A stretch of 31,812 nt of DNA from IMG/VR virus record IMGVR_UViG_3300037119_003295, positions 1-31,812 of that record; one strand, given 5' to 3'. Origin of the DNA: a virus. The translations under genes and the position numbers were made by a program. Under the pieces are notes generated by a model. It saw only the letters and a list, made by a program, of their open reading frames with translations. It did no database searches and was not told the DNA's origin. Of the stretch, positions 18,551 through 26,809 are shown piece by piece; the stretch's first letter is position 1; the number at the start of each line of letters is the position of its first letter.

Positions 18551-19255
18551 TTAGAATCTAAAGACTGCATAGCCACGCTCTTTTGCTAATTTATATTTAT
18601 TATCAAGGCTCGTCTTTTTTCGGGTAACGGTTTCAAAGTCCTCTAAGGTATCTACACTGAGCTTAATATCGGCCAGATCAATATGGGCAAGCACCACACC
18701 AAAACGTGCCCAACGCGGCTTTTCACGCCGTAGTAGCGTCGTAACGTGCTCCTGATCAAACGAACTGGTAGCGTTATCGACAAGCCATTCAAACGCCCTA
18801 GCCGAGATAATCTCAACGTCGTAACCGTCAACAAAGGTGCGCATATCCTCGTAAGCATTTGAGCAGTAATCGAGGTTAATACCAATCGACGCGGTAATGT
18901 GCTTTGTAATGATGGTCGGGATAATTAGCGGGCAATCACCCGTTAACCGCACGATGTAGTCAGGCGAATATTTTTCGTAAGCAATCCTATATCGCTCAAG
19001 GACGTTATCCTCAGGACCTTCAATTACATCACGCTCATCAAAATGGTCTTTTAGCGGGTCATCTTTAGGAACAACCAAACAGGTTTTAGCTGTGATGTTA
19101 GTGCTACCCGACGCACGATTTACATAAGATGCGCTAAGTTGTGCGGTATTGAAAACATGCCCCGCCATGATTTGATCATCGATTATTCTAAGAGACTTTC
19201 CTGGTAGGCGTTTACTGCCCGATCTGGCTTGGATTGCAATTAAGACTTCTGGCAT
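18551..19255 (-). CDS. SpsF/NeuA-like cytidylyltransferase
   Basis: A 234-residue nucleotidyltransferase of the SpsF/NeuA/KdsB fold. It starts with the nucleotide loop IAIQARSGSKRLPGKSL (residues 6-22), then VVPKDD, GPEDNVLERYRIA, a metal-binding IVRLTGDCPLI near 100-110, and DIKLSVDTLEDFE. It would activate a nonulosonic acid as its CMP ester, or a related sugar. It overlaps the Gfo/Idh gene by 16 bases. The SpsF subgroup is often found beside NeuB, GNAT and dehydratase genes in bacterial surface-sugar clusters. Confidence 0.82.
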   Translation of the reverse strand: MPEVLIAIQARSGSKRLPGKSLRIIDDQIMAGHVFNTAQLSASYVNRASGSTNITAKTCLVVPKDDPLKDHFDERDVIEGPEDNVLERYRIAYEKYSPDYIVRLTGDCPLIIPTIITKHITASIGINLDYCSNAYEDMRTFVDGYDVEIISARAFEWLVDNATSSFDQEHVTTLLRREKPRWARFGVVLAHIDLADIKLSVDTLEDFETVTRKKTSLDNKYKLAKERGYAVFRF

Positions 19256-19860
19256 GCGTGCTCCAAAATCTTAGCAACCTTAGTGTGGGCGTGAAGCGCA
19301 TACTCCCAGTTAGATATCGGGTTAGCAATCCAGCGGTCGATCATGTCGATATAGGCTTGATCCATCATTTCGATACCAAGCTGTTTACCGTTAATCGTGC
19401 ATTGCCACTCAGGACTAGTGTTATTGACGATACAGCCGTCTTTTGCTAGGCCGAGAACATTAAGACAATCCCAGTAGAGCCCATCGCCCCCTGTTTTGAA
19501 ATAGTTGTAATAAGAAGGCTCATCTTGAGCGGTGCCAGCTATTTCGGCGTACTGGTTAACCATAGAAATCAGGTGCCGATCGCTTCTCCAAACGTCGTTA
19601 ACGTCGAGCAATGCGGAAAGCTCCTTAGTTAACGGTTTCTCGCACAAGATCGGCTTTTGAAAGCTTAGGCAGGCTGAAATGTCAGCCAGGTGTCTTTCGG
19701 TTGGTGTGCAAACAATAAAATGAGTCGCCTCGTGAGCCTGATAATGAAACGGTTCGTTCTTATCGTGACCAACGTGCGCTACACCAAGAAAGTTAAGAAT
19801 AGCTTTGTAACGAGAGGCCATATTGCCGTTATAGCCAAGTATGTAAACGAGTTTATTCAC
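19240..19860 (-). CDS. Short Gfo/Idh/MocA-family oxidoreductase
   Basis: A 206-residue protein with the N-terminal Rossmann part of the Gfo/Idh/MocA family: YILGYNGNMASRYKAIL, then FIVCTPTERHLADI and PILCEKPL, where Lys of EKP is the usual catalytic residue. The family is normally about 330-380 residues with a C-terminal beta-sheet domain; here about a third is missing and the region after residue 130 is compressed. It may be a reduced enzyme or lack substrate binding. The gene is intact and coupled: GTG start overlapping the dehydratase stop and an end overlapping the SpsF-like start. Reaction unknown; UDP-sugar oxidation or reduction is the family expectation. Confidence 0.7.
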   Translation of the reverse strand: MNKLVYILGYNGNMASRYKAILNFLGVAHVGHDKNEPFHYQAHEATHFIVCTPTERHLADISACLSFQKPILCEKPLTKELSALLDVNDVWRSDRHLISMVNQYAEIAGTAQDEPSYYNYFKTGGDGLYWDCLNVLGLAKDGCIVNNTSPEWQCTINGKQLGIEMMDQAYIDMIDRWIANPISNWEYALHAHTKVAKILEHACQKS

Positions 19861-20716
19861 CGAGTGTCCTTTCGACTAAAGCCATTAATTCATCGTCAGT
19901 GTATTTTGGCGCAGTGTTGCTTTTAAATTCAAAATCAGGGTCGTGATAATCGAGCGACTCGTGCATTTTCTCGCCAGGCCTAATAGGTATTGGAACAACC
20001 TTGTAATCATTGATACCCAAGTACTGCGCGGTAATACGAGCAAGGTCGATTAATGCCGCAGCTTTCATATTTGGGATATAAGGATTGCCGTCGTTTCCAA
20101 ACTTAAAGTTTTCGAGCATAAAGTTTGCCGCGTCGTCAATGTGGATCCAGAAGCGGGTCATATGTAAATCTGTGATGTATACTTTACGTTCTTGTTTCAG
20201 GGTTTGGACAAAGCTATGAAGCACAGAGCCCCTAGAACCGAGCACGTTACCCCATCGGAAAACATTGTAGATATCTCCGCCGCTTTTTACACCAGCGTCA
20301 AACCAAACCTTTTCAGACAAGGCTTTGCAATACCCGTAGCTATTGATAGGTAGCACCGCTTTATCGGTCGACGAGAACACGGCATAGCTAACCTCACTAA
20401 TCCGGCAAGCTTTAGCGACGTTAAGTGTTCCGGTTAAGTTGATTTTGATGCACTCAGATAGATTTGTCTCAGCGAGGTCCACGTGCTTCATCGCGGCTAA
20501 GTGAAATACTACGTCAGCGTCCCAACAGGCCTCGGTAACGCTTTCTAAATCACGTACATCACCAAGAACATAGCGACATCCGGGATATGTGGCGGCCATT
20601 TTCTTCTGCTTAATTTCTTCGCGGGAAAATATGGTTACTTCGTGACCAGAGAGTAAAAGCTTTGGGGTCAAAGCGTTTCCCAGGGTTCCAGTTCCGCCAA
20701 TAAGTAAAACTCTCAT
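19853..20716 (-). CDS. PseB/CapD-like UDP-sugar 4,6-dehydratase
   Basis: About 287 residues from ATG 20716 with AAGGG six bases upstream. An SDR-type NAD(P)-binding protein: GGTGTLG at residues 7-13, LGDVRD, HLAAMKHVD, then FSSTDKAVLPINSYGYCKALSEK with catalytic Tyr127-x3-Lys131, FRWGNVLGSRGSV, and TDLHMTRFWI. These are the signature blocks of PseB/FlaA1-type enzymes that convert UDP-GlcNAc to 4-keto-6-deoxy sugars, the first step of pseudaminic and related pathways. Slightly shorter than PseB (about 330). First enzyme of the cluster, translated just after the small membrane gene. Confidence 0.85.
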   Translation of the reverse strand: MRVLLIGGTGTLGNALTPKLLLSGHEVTIFSREEIKQKKMAATYPGCRYVLGDVRDLESVTEACWDADVVFHLAAMKHVDLAETNLSECIKINLTGTLNVAKACRISEVSYAVFSSTDKAVLPINSYGYCKALSEKVWFDAGVKSGGDIYNVFRWGNVLGSRGSVLHSFVQTLKQERKVYITDLHMTRFWIHIDDAANFMLENFKFGNDGNPYIPNMKAAALIDLARITAQYLGINDYKVVPIPIRPGEKMHESLDYHDPDFEFKSNTAPKYTDDELMALVERTLGE

Positions 20717-20717
20717 T

Positions 20718-20951
20718 CTAATCCCTTCGAATGAAAACGCTTTCGGGTGCCACGCGTTCAATGTGAAATAAGACGTCACCACGAAGCAAATCGGCCATGA
20801 ATTGCTGGGTTTCGTAGCTTGGGTTTTCTTTAAATTTGTTTTTTAAGGATTTGAGTTGTAGTTGGAAATTTCTGGCGCGAAATACCCAAAAAAGCGCTAA
20901 TAGAGACATGAAAATACACAAAGCCGCCAGGGCATAAACCATAAAAAGCAT
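20718..20951 (-). CDS. Small membrane protein heading sugar operon
   Basis: About 77 residues from ATG 20951 (TTG 20960 and ATG 20942 also possible; none has a clear ribosome-binding site). One N-terminal span (VYALAALCIFMSLLALFWVF), a basic helical stretch (RNFQLQLKSLKNKF) and a soluble end with LLRGDVLFHIERV. It starts just after a 43-base nested inverted repeat and ends one base before the dehydratase start. Function unknown. Confidence 0.55.
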   Translation of the reverse strand: MLFMVYALAALCIFMSLLALFWVFRARNFQLQLKSLKNKFKENPSYETQQFMADLLRGDVLFHIERVAPESVFIRRD

Positions 20952-20955
20952 AAAC

Positions 20956-20998
20956 GTCAACTTTTAAAAATTAATATGTATTAACTCTAAAAGTTGAC
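20956..20998. repeat. Nested inverted repeat between fibre gene and sugar operon
   Basis: GTCAACTTTTA (20956-20966) and TAAAAGTTGAC (20988-20998) pair perfectly over 11 bp. Inside them TTAATA-TG-TATTAA is a second perfect 6-bp inverted repeat. No clear T-tract follows on either strand. It could be an operator for the sugar operon, a weak terminator of the fibre operon, or both. This fills most of the 62-base gap. Confidence 0.6.
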
Positions 20999-21013
20999 AG
21001 CATGAATGTCAAT

Positions 21014-22174
21014 CTAACCCTTGGTTGCAGACCATCCCGAAATTGGAACCTGATAGCGCACGATGATTTTATCGTTTGATGCAAACGAGAATGGGCCGGT
21101 ATTGTGGGCAAGTACGCCACGGTCTAAGCCGTTGGCCGTATCGTCCGGATTGTATATTCCAACAACGGTCGTTGAACTGTAGGCCACGATACATTGAAAT
21201 AAACGGGCACCGTTACCGTCAAGGGTTCCGTCGCCTAAAATGTGCCTGTTCGCACTAGTAGACAGAAGGTCGCCAGTCTCAACGCTTTTAGACTCTGGGA
21301 TAGTAAGAGTTAGGTTTCCCGGCGTACCGATAGCACCAGTAACTTGAACCATATGAATTACATCCATCACTGACCCGTTACGCTTATATTTTGCAGTGTG
21401 GGTCATGTTGGTAGTCCAGCTACCAGTCGGTGATGTTGCTGAAATCCACGGGCTAATAATTGGCGTTAAACCAAGCCAATCCGTATTGGCAGCAGGAGAC
21501 GCGCTAGGACAAACGCACTTATAGGATGTCTGACGGTAAACCGTAGCAATTACCGTATTATCATTAGCGGTCAAACTGATTTCAGCAGTTCCGTTATTAA
21601 CAATGGTAATCTGGCGGCCAGCGGTAAATGAGTTATCTAGCTTTATTGTAATTGCCGCCGATGGTGTAAATACACTAACACTCGTGCTTGATGTTGTAAG
21701 CGTTACCCCACTTGTACCGCCAGAGGCGTTAGTAGCAAGAGCCGAATCCTTTTTCCAAAGCAACGTAGACGCCGCATCAGATGAGTAGGGAACATCGTAA
21801 ATTGTTCCCGTTGTTGGCGGCAGTGTTAACGAATAGTCTGCAGATGCGCCGGAGCTTGGTGCCTGCAACGCAATCGTGTGCGTACTGTTCATTCCAAGAT
21901 ATAGGATGCGCAAGCCGAGATCCGCAGATCCAATATCGTATGTTCTGGTTGTTTTAATTGGAATGGATGCAGCTAACGAAGCGTTGATAGTTAAGTCATC
22001 GCCCGACGCGCTACCAAGAATAACGTTACCGTTAAGGGTTGCAACACCAGCGGCGGTTAGCGCACTGATGTTGAAATCTTTGGTTCCGTCTGATGTGCCC
22101 TGGATAAGGTCGGTGAAGTTTGTATTGACACTGCTCGCATCAGCCGCAGTCCCATTCAAAAACGAATAGGTCAC
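21014..22174 (-). CDS. Tail fibre-like protein
   Basis: A 386-residue protein rich in Ser, Thr, Gly and Ala with short repeated strands. The N-terminal 150 residues (for example TRTYDIGSADLGLRILYLG and ALQAPSSG) resemble the repetitive shaft segments of phage fibre proteins in which image-like LGNVILGS units occur. The C-terminal part (WISATSPTGSWTTN ... IIVRYQVPISGW) looks like a separate beta domain, probably receptor-binding. It lies at the end of the virion operon. Host recognition is inference. Confidence 0.65.
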   Translation of the reverse strand: MTYSFLNGTAADASSVNTNFTDLIQGTSDGTKDFNISALTAAGVATLNGNVILGSASGDDLTINASLAASIPIKTTRTYDIGSADLGLRILYLGMNSTHTIALQAPSSGASADYSLTLPPTTGTIYDVPYSSDAASTLLWKKDSALATNASGGTSGVTLTTSSTSVSVFTPSAAITIKLDNSFTAGRQITIVNNGTAEISLTANDNTVIATVYRQTSYKCVCPSASPAANTDWLGLTPIISPWISATSPTGSWTTNMTHTAKYKRNGSVMDVIHMVQVTGAIGTPGNLTLTIPESKSVETGDLLSTSANRHILGDGTLDGNGARLFQCIVAYSSTTVVGIYNPDDTANGLDRGVLAHNTGPFSFASNDKIIVRYQVPISGWSATKG

Positions 22175-22193
22175 AGTTATAAAAGCGATAGAG

Positions 22194-22670
22194 CTACCCT
22201 CCTAGATGTTTCCATCTCTGGTTTTTATTTATTACGCAAATCAATGCGGGCGAAACATTATATAGTTTAGCTAAACTTCTCTGTGTTTGGCCCGACTTAA
22301 TTCGTTTTCTTATTTCGATAACATCGTTATTTGTTAGTTTTGCCATATTGTGATCTTGACCAAGAACGCGGGCCTGTCTGTTTTTTCTTTTCATATCATT
22401 AGAATTATCTTGAACCGTACCCAAGAATAGGTGCTCTGGGTTAACGCACTGCGGTGTATCGCATTTATGGCAAACCAGCTTATCGGCTGGCCATTCTCCA
22501 TGAGCAATAAGCCATGACGCTCTATGCGCTCTTATCGATTTTCGATTAACAAAAAAACGACCATAATTTCCGCGTTTCTCATTAACCAGCCCAGTCCACA
22601 GCCAACAACCAGTATTCGGCTCTTCGATATAGCTTTCATGAAACCTTTTAACGTAGTGATCTGCGTACAA
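22194..22670 (-). CDS. HNH homing-type endonuclease
   Basis: A 158-residue HNH_3-type enzyme. It has GCWLWTGLVN, RAHRASWLIAHGEWP, then LVCHKCDTPQCVNPEHLFLGT with Cys67/His68/Cys70, Cys75, Asn77 and His80, and DNSNDMKRKNRQ. A C-terminal HTH (TQRSLAKLYNVSPALICVINKNQRWK) would add target specificity. It is inserted between fibre and large internal-protein genes on the same strand, typical of free-standing homing endonucleases in virion operons. It starts two bases before the ejection-type gene's end. Confidence 0.85.
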   Translation of the reverse strand: MYADHYVKRFHESYIEEPNTGCWLWTGLVNEKRGNYGRFFVNRKSIRAHRASWLIAHGEWPADKLVCHKCDTPQCVNPEHLFLGTVQDNSNDMKRKNRQARVLGQDHNMAKLTNNDVIEIRKRIKSGQTQRSLAKLYNVSPALICVINKNQRWKHLGG

Positions 22671-22672
22671 AA

Positions 22673-24697
22673 CTATCGACCTCTCTCTTTATCTTGATTG
22701 CGTTTTTGTATTGATATTTGTTGCGGTAATCTTAACCCAAGCGCCTCTTTAGCGCCAATAGCTTGCGGGCCGAATAGTGGGCGTGGCGTTACATCACGAA
22801 CAGCCGCAGCGGCTTCTTTTGGTAAAGATAAACCGCGCGCTCTGGCTTTCTGTGACTCGATTAAACTCTCACCAGCTGCACGAAATGGTAAATCTTTAAT
22901 TGTGCTGAGGAAGCCATTCGACGCACCAGTTCCAGATGTGCTCATAATTGAATTACCGGCGCTTTCGGCTAATTTACCAAGGTCCGCTAAGTCCTGTAAT
23001 TCTTCTGGCGAAAACAGTTTTTTGACAATCTCGCTATTTGCTCTGTTGCCAAGCTTATTGCGGATTGTTCCAAATTGAATAATGCCCTCAGGCGACCTGG
23101 ACGTGCCGATTAGGCTATCCATATAAGCGCCCTTGATCTTATTGAAATCCTCAGCGGGTAATACGGATTTAAGCGCATCAATTTGATTAGTTGATTTGGT
23201 TAGGCGATCGAAAACCTGCTCGGGAGCTAGGTTCTTATTAGCAACCACACCCTCAATAGGTTCAATCGACTTCATAAACTTCGTTATATTTTCGTTACTC
23301 TTACGAAGCTTGGTAGCGACGTTAACACCATTGGGAACAGTCGTTTCAACTGAGTCAATAATGGTATCGCGAAGCTTAAAATATAGGTCGCGAGTCTTCT
23401 TTAAATCAGGACCAACCATCAAACCTTGGCCGCCCTTAGGAAACGCAACCTCGCCAACGTTTTGTAAAACGTCGACCGCACCGTCTAGGGTGTAACCTTC
23501 TTTCCAAATAGCGTCGATCTTGTTTAGCAACATCTGAGCTTGTTGGCTCTGCTGCGGAGTAAATGCCCTGCCTATCGCCTTTTTAGACTCGTCGGCAACT
23601 TTGATTAGATAATCATTCAGCTCACCAAACTTTTTAGGGTCAATTGGTAATCCGGGGTTTTGCTGAGCAATAGTGCTGTATCTGACTTCGTTTTCTTTAA
23701 ACAAATTTGAAATCGAATTGTCAAAGCTATCGCGGATGTGTTGACCGGCATCAGTTCGGCTTAGTATCTCGCCACCAGAAGCATCGGCAATGCGCTTATC
23801 AAAAGCGTTCGTCGTATCCTGGAAAAACTTAGTAGCACCCTCTAGTCTTTGTTGACCAAGCGGCCCCTCAGCTTGAACGCGTGACGCACGAGATATAAAA
23901 CTGTTTTTACCAAACTCAACAGCTTCAGGCGCTGCGGATATATCGATACCATGCTTTGACGCGATCTCTGATAATTCGGCAAAGTTTTCGGCTTGCTTGG
24001 GATTAAGGAAACTAGATAACGCCTTCTCGGCACTTTTCGCCGTTTTAGTTGCGCCCTTTGTAATATCACCAACAACAGGGATTGCTTCTAGTGCCGCTTG
24101 GCTACCTTTTAGAGCAAGCTTTGCTCCACCACTAACGCCTTTTGCGCCAGCTTTAGCAATCGTCCCGACCGGGATAACGTTACCGATATCTAAACCAACA
24201 TCTAACGCAACACCGACTGCGTCAGAAGGACTTGGGGCCGCTCTCTCAAGTTGTTTTTGAGTAATTCCGCCCTCACCCTCAGGAGTAAAACCAAGCTTAC
24301 CAGCAGAGAAGTTTGTCGTCGCAGGACGATAGTTATCGTTAAAACCAAAACGCTTTTGCGCAATATCCTTACCCGTTGGTGCTAAACTTGGGTCCTCACC
24401 AAACTGATTAGCAAACGCTTTACCAGCGCCTACGATGTTGCCAAATACAGAGGGTCTTTCCTTACCAAACTCAGGAGTAGTTCGCACAAGTTCGTCAAAA
24501 CCAGCACGAACAGGAGCGCCCGCATATTTGTCGTAAGTCTCGCCGATAGTTTGAATAACGCCTTTAGGCTCAGCACGAGATGGACCGACCTTCGCGGCAA
24601 TCATCTTATCAAGCTCATCGTCCGGGATAGACGACAAACTCTTTTGCTTGATCATCGCATCAAGTTCGCTATCGCTCATTGTTTTTAAATCGGCCAT
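22673..24697 (-). CDS. Large internal/ejection-type virion protein
   Basis: A 674-residue protein. The N-terminus carries two related acidic segments (LDAMIKQKSLSSIPDDELDKMIAAK). There is a Gly/Ala-rich hydrophobic middle near 170-225 that could insert in membranes (GDITKG..., GVALDVGLDIGNVIPVGTIAKAG in part), and then a long coiled-coil region. The size, Ala/Gly content, possible membrane segments and position after the tail hub fit podovirus ejection proteins, which enter the host with DNA. No transglycosylase motif is visible. Assignment is by architecture and position. Confidence 0.6.
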   Translation of the reverse strand: MADLKTMSDSELDAMIKQKSLSSIPDDELDKMIAAKVGPSRAEPKGVIQTIGETYDKYAGAPVRAGFDELVRTTPEFGKERPSVFGNIVGAGKAFANQFGEDPSLAPTGKDIAQKRFGFNDNYRPATTNFSAGKLGFTPEGEGGITQKQLERAAPSPSDAVGVALDVGLDIGNVIPVGTIAKAGAKGVSGGAKLALKGSQAALEAIPVVGDITKGATKTAKSAEKALSSFLNPKQAENFAELSEIASKHGIDISAAPEAVEFGKNSFISRASRVQAEGPLGQQRLEGATKFFQDTTNAFDKRIADASGGEILSRTDAGQHIRDSFDNSISNLFKENEVRYSTIAQQNPGLPIDPKKFGELNDYLIKVADESKKAIGRAFTPQQSQQAQMLLNKIDAIWKEGYTLDGAVDVLQNVGEVAFPKGGQGLMVGPDLKKTRDLYFKLRDTIIDSVETTVPNGVNVATKLRKSNENITKFMKSIEPIEGVVANKNLAPEQVFDRLTKSTNQIDALKSVLPAEDFNKIKGAYMDSLIGTSRSPEGIIQFGTIRNKLGNRANSEIVKKLFSPEELQDLADLGKLAESAGNSIMSTSGTGASNGFLSTIKDLPFRAAGESLIESQKARARGLSLPKEAAAAVRDVTPRPLFGPQAIGAKEALGLRLPQQISIQKRNQDKERGR

Positions 24698-24706
24698 CCA
24701 TTGCCT

Positions 24707-25567
24707 CTATTTGTTTTGCGCGGTGCCTTGTTTTTGTCGCCTAATCTTTTCGGCCATTAGGTCCTCTAGAGAGGGGCCGGCTGATTCTTTTTTCTTATCG
24801 GCCACCGTTGTGTTTAGATTTTCCCAGGCTTTGCCCGACGCGGTTTTAAAACCATCAATAACAAGCTGACGGTTAGCGGCCTTTTGCGCAAGCGTATCGG
24901 GGTCGTCACCATATTGAGGAAAATACTGCAATTCGCCGCTAGCGCGTTCGTCTGGTGAAATACTTGCCCCAGACTCTTTTCTAAGAGCGGCGTTTAAGAA
25001 GTTTCGTTTGGCCTGCTCGAACATTTGGGTCTTTTTACCCTGCGCGCTATTTGGTAACATCCGCGCTATACCGCCACTGGCGCCGGTTAGATCGGCATCT
25101 GCATCTTGCTCTAAACCAGCGATAATATCGTTTGATTGCTGCAGCCGCTGTCCATAGATTGCCGTGAGTCTTTCGCCCTCGGTTGTTTTGGTTTCGGCGG
25201 AGTCTTTTTTTGCGCCAGCCAAAACTATTTCATGCCTTCGATCGGCCTCGTCTTTTTTGGTTTTATACGCAAGCTCGCTTTGTTTTTCCGCACCGCTTCT
25301 TAGTTTATATAGACCGTCCTGACCGTCGGGCGTTCTTAGCGAAACGGCGTCGGGGTCACCTTCTTTTGTCGGAATCCATTTTTCAAAAAAGCCGCGATTT
25401 TCCTCGGCGGTCTTGGCAAGTCTGTCGTCAGCCTTCAGCTTATTCGCCGCATCAAGCGCTTTGTTGTCCATTTTTACTTTGTAGACGTCACGAGCGATAG
25501 ATATTGCGGACGCCAACAAATCAGCGCCATCATCTTTCCTGCCCGGCATGTTAACTGCGACTGGCAT
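24707..25567 (-). CDS. Candidate ejection or internal virion protein
   Basis: A 286-residue, highly charged, Ala/Lys/Asp-rich helical protein with coiled-coil potential (ANKLKADDRLAKTAEEN, YKTKKDEADRRHE). It has a more ordered piece near 165-230 (GASGGIARMLPNSAQGKK, RNFLNAALRKESGASISPDE). The latter resembles segments near the end of internal phage proteins. It lies between the small SSPRDRRM gene and the 674-residue protein, which suggests a virion complex. Function unproven. Confidence 0.55.
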   Translation of the reverse strand: MPVAVNMPGRKDDGADLLASAISIARDVYKVKMDNKALDAANKLKADDRLAKTAEENRGFFEKWIPTKEGDPDAVSLRTPDGQDGLYKLRSGAEKQSELAYKTKKDEADRRHEIVLAGAKKDSAETKTTEGERLTAIYGQRLQQSNDIIAGLEQDADADLTGASGGIARMLPNSAQGKKTQMFEQAKRNFLNAALRKESGASISPDERASGELQYFPQYGDDPDTLAQKAANRQLVIDGFKTASGKAWENLNTTVADKKKESAGPSLEDLMAEKIRRQKQGTAQNK

Positions 25568-25824
25568 TAGTAACCTCGCATCATTCTGCGGTCACGCGGT
25601 GAACTTGCAGACGACTGATTGGCCGACCCGCCTTGAGCGTTAATCTGCTCACCGAGTGATGTTCCGGATCCGCTTTTAGGAGCATCCTTCAGCATATCAG
25701 TCATGCCGCCAGCGCCACCCATTTTGGATTTCAGGTAGCCCATACCAAGGTCTTTGGCGGCACCCATAATCCCGTCACCCATATCGTCCTTTTTCTTTTC
25801 GACACCCATGACCTGAACAGCCAT
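25567..25824 (-). CDS. Small virion-block protein ending in SSPRDRRM motif
   Basis: About 85 residues from ATG 25824 (AAGGG seven bases upstream), not the longer in-frame start at 25878. Gly/Met-rich (MGDGIMGAAKDLGMGYLKSKMGGAGGM in part), then a Ser-rich tail ending SSPRDRRMMRGY at the C-terminus. The same SSPxDRRM peptide occurs in the next gene upstream and in the packaging-block gene at 3420-3596. It begins just after the previous stop (TAAAATG). Possibly an ejected or minor structural protein. Confidence 0.6.
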   Translation of the reverse strand: MAVQVMGVEKKKDDMGDGIMGAAKDLGMGYLKSKMGGAGGMTDMLKDAPKSGSGTSLGEQINAQGGSANQSSASSPRDRRMMRGY

Positions 25825-25825
25825 T

Positions 25826-26083
25826 TTAATACCCTTGGTTTTGTTGTTTTTGTTGAGCAGATTTCTTAATCGCCTCATCTAAAACCGGGGCGAGGCTTTC
25901 CCTTGTCTGAGCGTCCGCTTGGTCTAATGCAGATCGACCCTGCTTAAGAACATTATTTGGGTCCGATGAAATATTCCCCATTCGCCGATCGACGGGCGAC
26001 GATACTTGTTGAACCGGAGCTTTTTTAGATGCGCCGTCTAGTAAATTCATTGCTGCCGGAATGGCAGCGGCCCAGAACGCCAT
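25826..26083 (-). CDS. Small virion-block protein with SSPVDRRMG motif
   Basis: An 85-residue protein with a hydrophobic N-terminal helix (AFWAAAIPAAMNLLDG) that could insert in a membrane, then SSPVDRRMG at residues 28-36 and a charged helical tail (ALDQADAQTRESLAPVLDEAIKKSAQQKQQ). The motif matches residues 33-41 of the protein at 3420-3596 exactly, with every degenerate codon different. Position and composition fit an internal virion or ejection protein. Confidence 0.6.
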   Translation of the reverse strand: MAFWAAAIPAAMNLLDGASKKAPVQQVSSPVDRRMGNISSDPNNVLKQGRSALDQADAQTRESLAPVLDEAIKKSAQQKQQNQGY

Positions 26084-26104
26084 TGTTTTATCTCCCTAAA
26101 TTTT

Positions 26105-26809
26105 TTAAAAGCTACCGCTACCAAAACCAGCACCGAGATTATCTTGACCCGTCCACCCACCGACGACACTTCCCGCCTTTTCGCCCAAGAATCCGCCACC
26201 GATCAACGACTCAGTCATAGACTTTTTATTAAACTGCTTGGTTGCCATATCCATATTAAATTTCGAAACTTCTTTATCGAAATCAAACTGCTCGCTAGCC
26301 ATTTTAAACTGCTTAGCAAACTGTGAGTTCGCATCTTTTTGAACTTGTTTCTTAAAGTTCATTTCTTTGTTGAATAACTTCTCTGAGAAGCCGCGTTGCA
26401 ATGCCGATTCTTTCGACGTGAATGCCCTATTTCGGAACGCCTCATCTGCTTCAAACTTGCGACCGAGTTGAGCTTGGTAAGACGCAAAGTCTTGTCCAGC
26501 TTCACGCTCAGATTTAGCAAAATCACGTTGCGCCTGTATCTCGTCAGCCTGGGCCTGTGCGCCCTCTCTTTGTGCTTCAACATCAGATAAAGCATTTTGT
26601 TTTTGTTTATTAAGCTCGTCTGTCTGTTGACCCTGAAGCTTAATAAAAGCACCAGAGTTTTGATTGCCACCAGCGACCGCTTTACGAGCCAAGCCCTCTT
26701 GTGCTTGTTGCTGAGCCGCGCCAGCGTCTTGTTCAACTTTACTGCGAAGTACATCAAAGCGACGGTCAATCCGCGACGCGTTGGGACTAGCGTTTGGGGG
26801 TAATGCCAT
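26105..26809 (-). CDS. Coiled-coil internal virion protein candidate
   Basis: A 234-residue protein that is almost wholly helical and Gln/Ala/Lys-rich from residue 25 to 190 (DAGAAQQQAQEGLARKAV, ALSDVEAQREGAQAQADEIQAQ). It ends in a Gly-rich tail (GAGFGSGSF). A weaker relative of the DRRM peptide, ASRIDRRF, is at residues 11-18. Such coiled-coil proteins just after the tail hub are typical podovirus ejection or internal core proteins. Its ATG overlaps the hub gene stop. Confidence 0.6.
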   Translation of the reverse strand: MALPPNASPNASRIDRRFDVLRSKVEQDAGAAQQQAQEGLARKAVAGGNQNSGAFIKLQGQQTDELNKQKQNALSDVEAQREGAQAQADEIQAQRDFAKSEREAGQDFASYQAQLGRKFEADEAFRNRAFTSKESALQRGFSEKLFNKEMNFKKQVQKDANSQFAKQFKMASEQFDFDKEVSKFNMDMATKQFNKKSMTESLIGGGFLGEKAGSVVGGWTGQDNLGAGFGSGSF

